From the IMG/VR virus record IMGVR_UViG_3300038361_000164, positions 43,086-107,085 of that record: 64,000 nucleotides of DNA; one strand, 5' to 3'. Origin of the DNA: a virus. This document shows positions 63,780-64,000 of the stretch, piece by piece (the first letter of the stretch is position 1; each line of letters begins with the position of its first letter). Under the pieces are notes generated by a model. The model made no database searches and was not told the DNA's origin. It worked only from the letters and a program-made list of their open reading frames with translations. The position numbers and the translations under genes are program-made.

Positions 63780-63840
63780 GATGTTTCAGGGAATCGAACC
63801 CTCGCTATCCAGCTCTTACACATCAGGCTACCACGCCCCC
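63780..63840 (-). other. tRNA-like remnant
   Basis: Minus-strand GAGGG-TTCGATT-CCCTG resembles a T arm and TAGCC...GAGC a D arm, but no anticodon arm fits between them and no acceptor closes. It sits next to tRNA-Ser. A degenerate tRNA is the best guess. Confidence 0.35.
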
Positions 63841-63847
63841 GCCCAAG

Positions 63848-63933
63848 CGGAGAGAGTGAGATTCGAACTCACGGAACGCCGTTCGACGTCCACGGATTAG
63901 CAATCCGCTGCATTACCGCTCTGCCATCCCTCC
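63848..63933 (-). tRNA. tRNA-Ser (GCU)
   Basis: Acceptor GGAGGGA/TCTCTCC, anticodon stem GCGGA/TCCGT with loop TTGCTAA (anticodon GCT), long variable arm, T arm GTGAG-TTCGAAT-CTCAC, discriminator G. CCA is not encoded. It reads AGC and AGU. Confidence 0.92.
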
Positions 63934-64000
63934 GAATTTTACCACGTATGTCTTAAAGCCATTGTTCTCTTTGAATAATTCCAAAAAGAATTAAAGAGCT

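Noticed and set aside
63771-63956. 61-residue open frame over the tRNA region
   Set aside because: It runs antisense through tRNA-Ser and the tRNA-like remnant, a common artefact.

Overview
This window looks like part of a large, AT-rich tailed-phage genome (roughly one third G+C by eye). It carries a virion and baseplate module, a lysis module, a portal gene, phage-type nucleotide and proteostasis genes, its own multi-subunit-type RNA polymerase, a sigma-like factor, tRNAs and a tmRNA. The host is not shown. The tmRNA tag begins GKT, as in many Bacillota tags, which is only a weak hint.

The genome reads TGA as tryptophan in most plus-strand genes. More than 60 in-frame TGAs interrupt otherwise continuous genes. 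At a conserved position in two paralogous glycosyltransferases TGA aligns with TGG, and the RNA polymerase intein has TGA where inteins commonly have Trp. A tRNA with a UCA anticodon and tRNA-Trp acceptor features (A1-U72, G2-C71, G3-C70, G73) lies at 33075-33173 inside the lysis operon. The minus-strand genes use only TGG for Trp, and one of them (47279-48430) stops at TGA.

Layout. 1-25420 (+): virion and baseplate genes, including hub-like, gp25-like and J-like proteins, with a sigma-like gene among them, then tail-fibre or adhesin genes and four glycosyltransferase-type genes. 25427-31725 (+): a 1,803-residue cysteine-rich collagen-like protein and a companion. 31807-33753 (+): coiled-coil protein, three-helix holin, phosphatase-like protein, UCA tRNA and amidase endolysin. 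33758-40108 (+): an actin-like ATPase, the portal protein and small proteins. 40122-41414 (-): another glycosyltransferase. 41415-42773: about 1.3 kb without genes, with raised G+C, many hairpins and an unusually dense block of six-base palindromes; probably a large minus-strand RNA. 42774-49062 (-): a radical-SAM protein, small ORFs, a retron-type reverse transcriptase with an msr-msd-like leader, and a MoxR/VWA (RavA/ViaA-like) pair. 49211-56275 (+): a fused beta-beta' RNA polymerase interrupted by a LAGLIDADG intein that contains a TGA. 56321-63933: J-domain protein, PhoH-like ATPase, ClpP-like protease, thymidylate synthase, tmRNA, uracil-DNA glycosylase and tRNA-Ser, mostly on the minus strand.

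Inferred logic: minus-strand genes can be made under the standard code. The phage polymerase and most plus-strand virion, glycosylation and lysis genes need UGA to be decoded as Trp, so phage tRNA supply could gate late expression. The tmRNA and ClpP-like protease could deal with ribosomes or products stalled during the switch.
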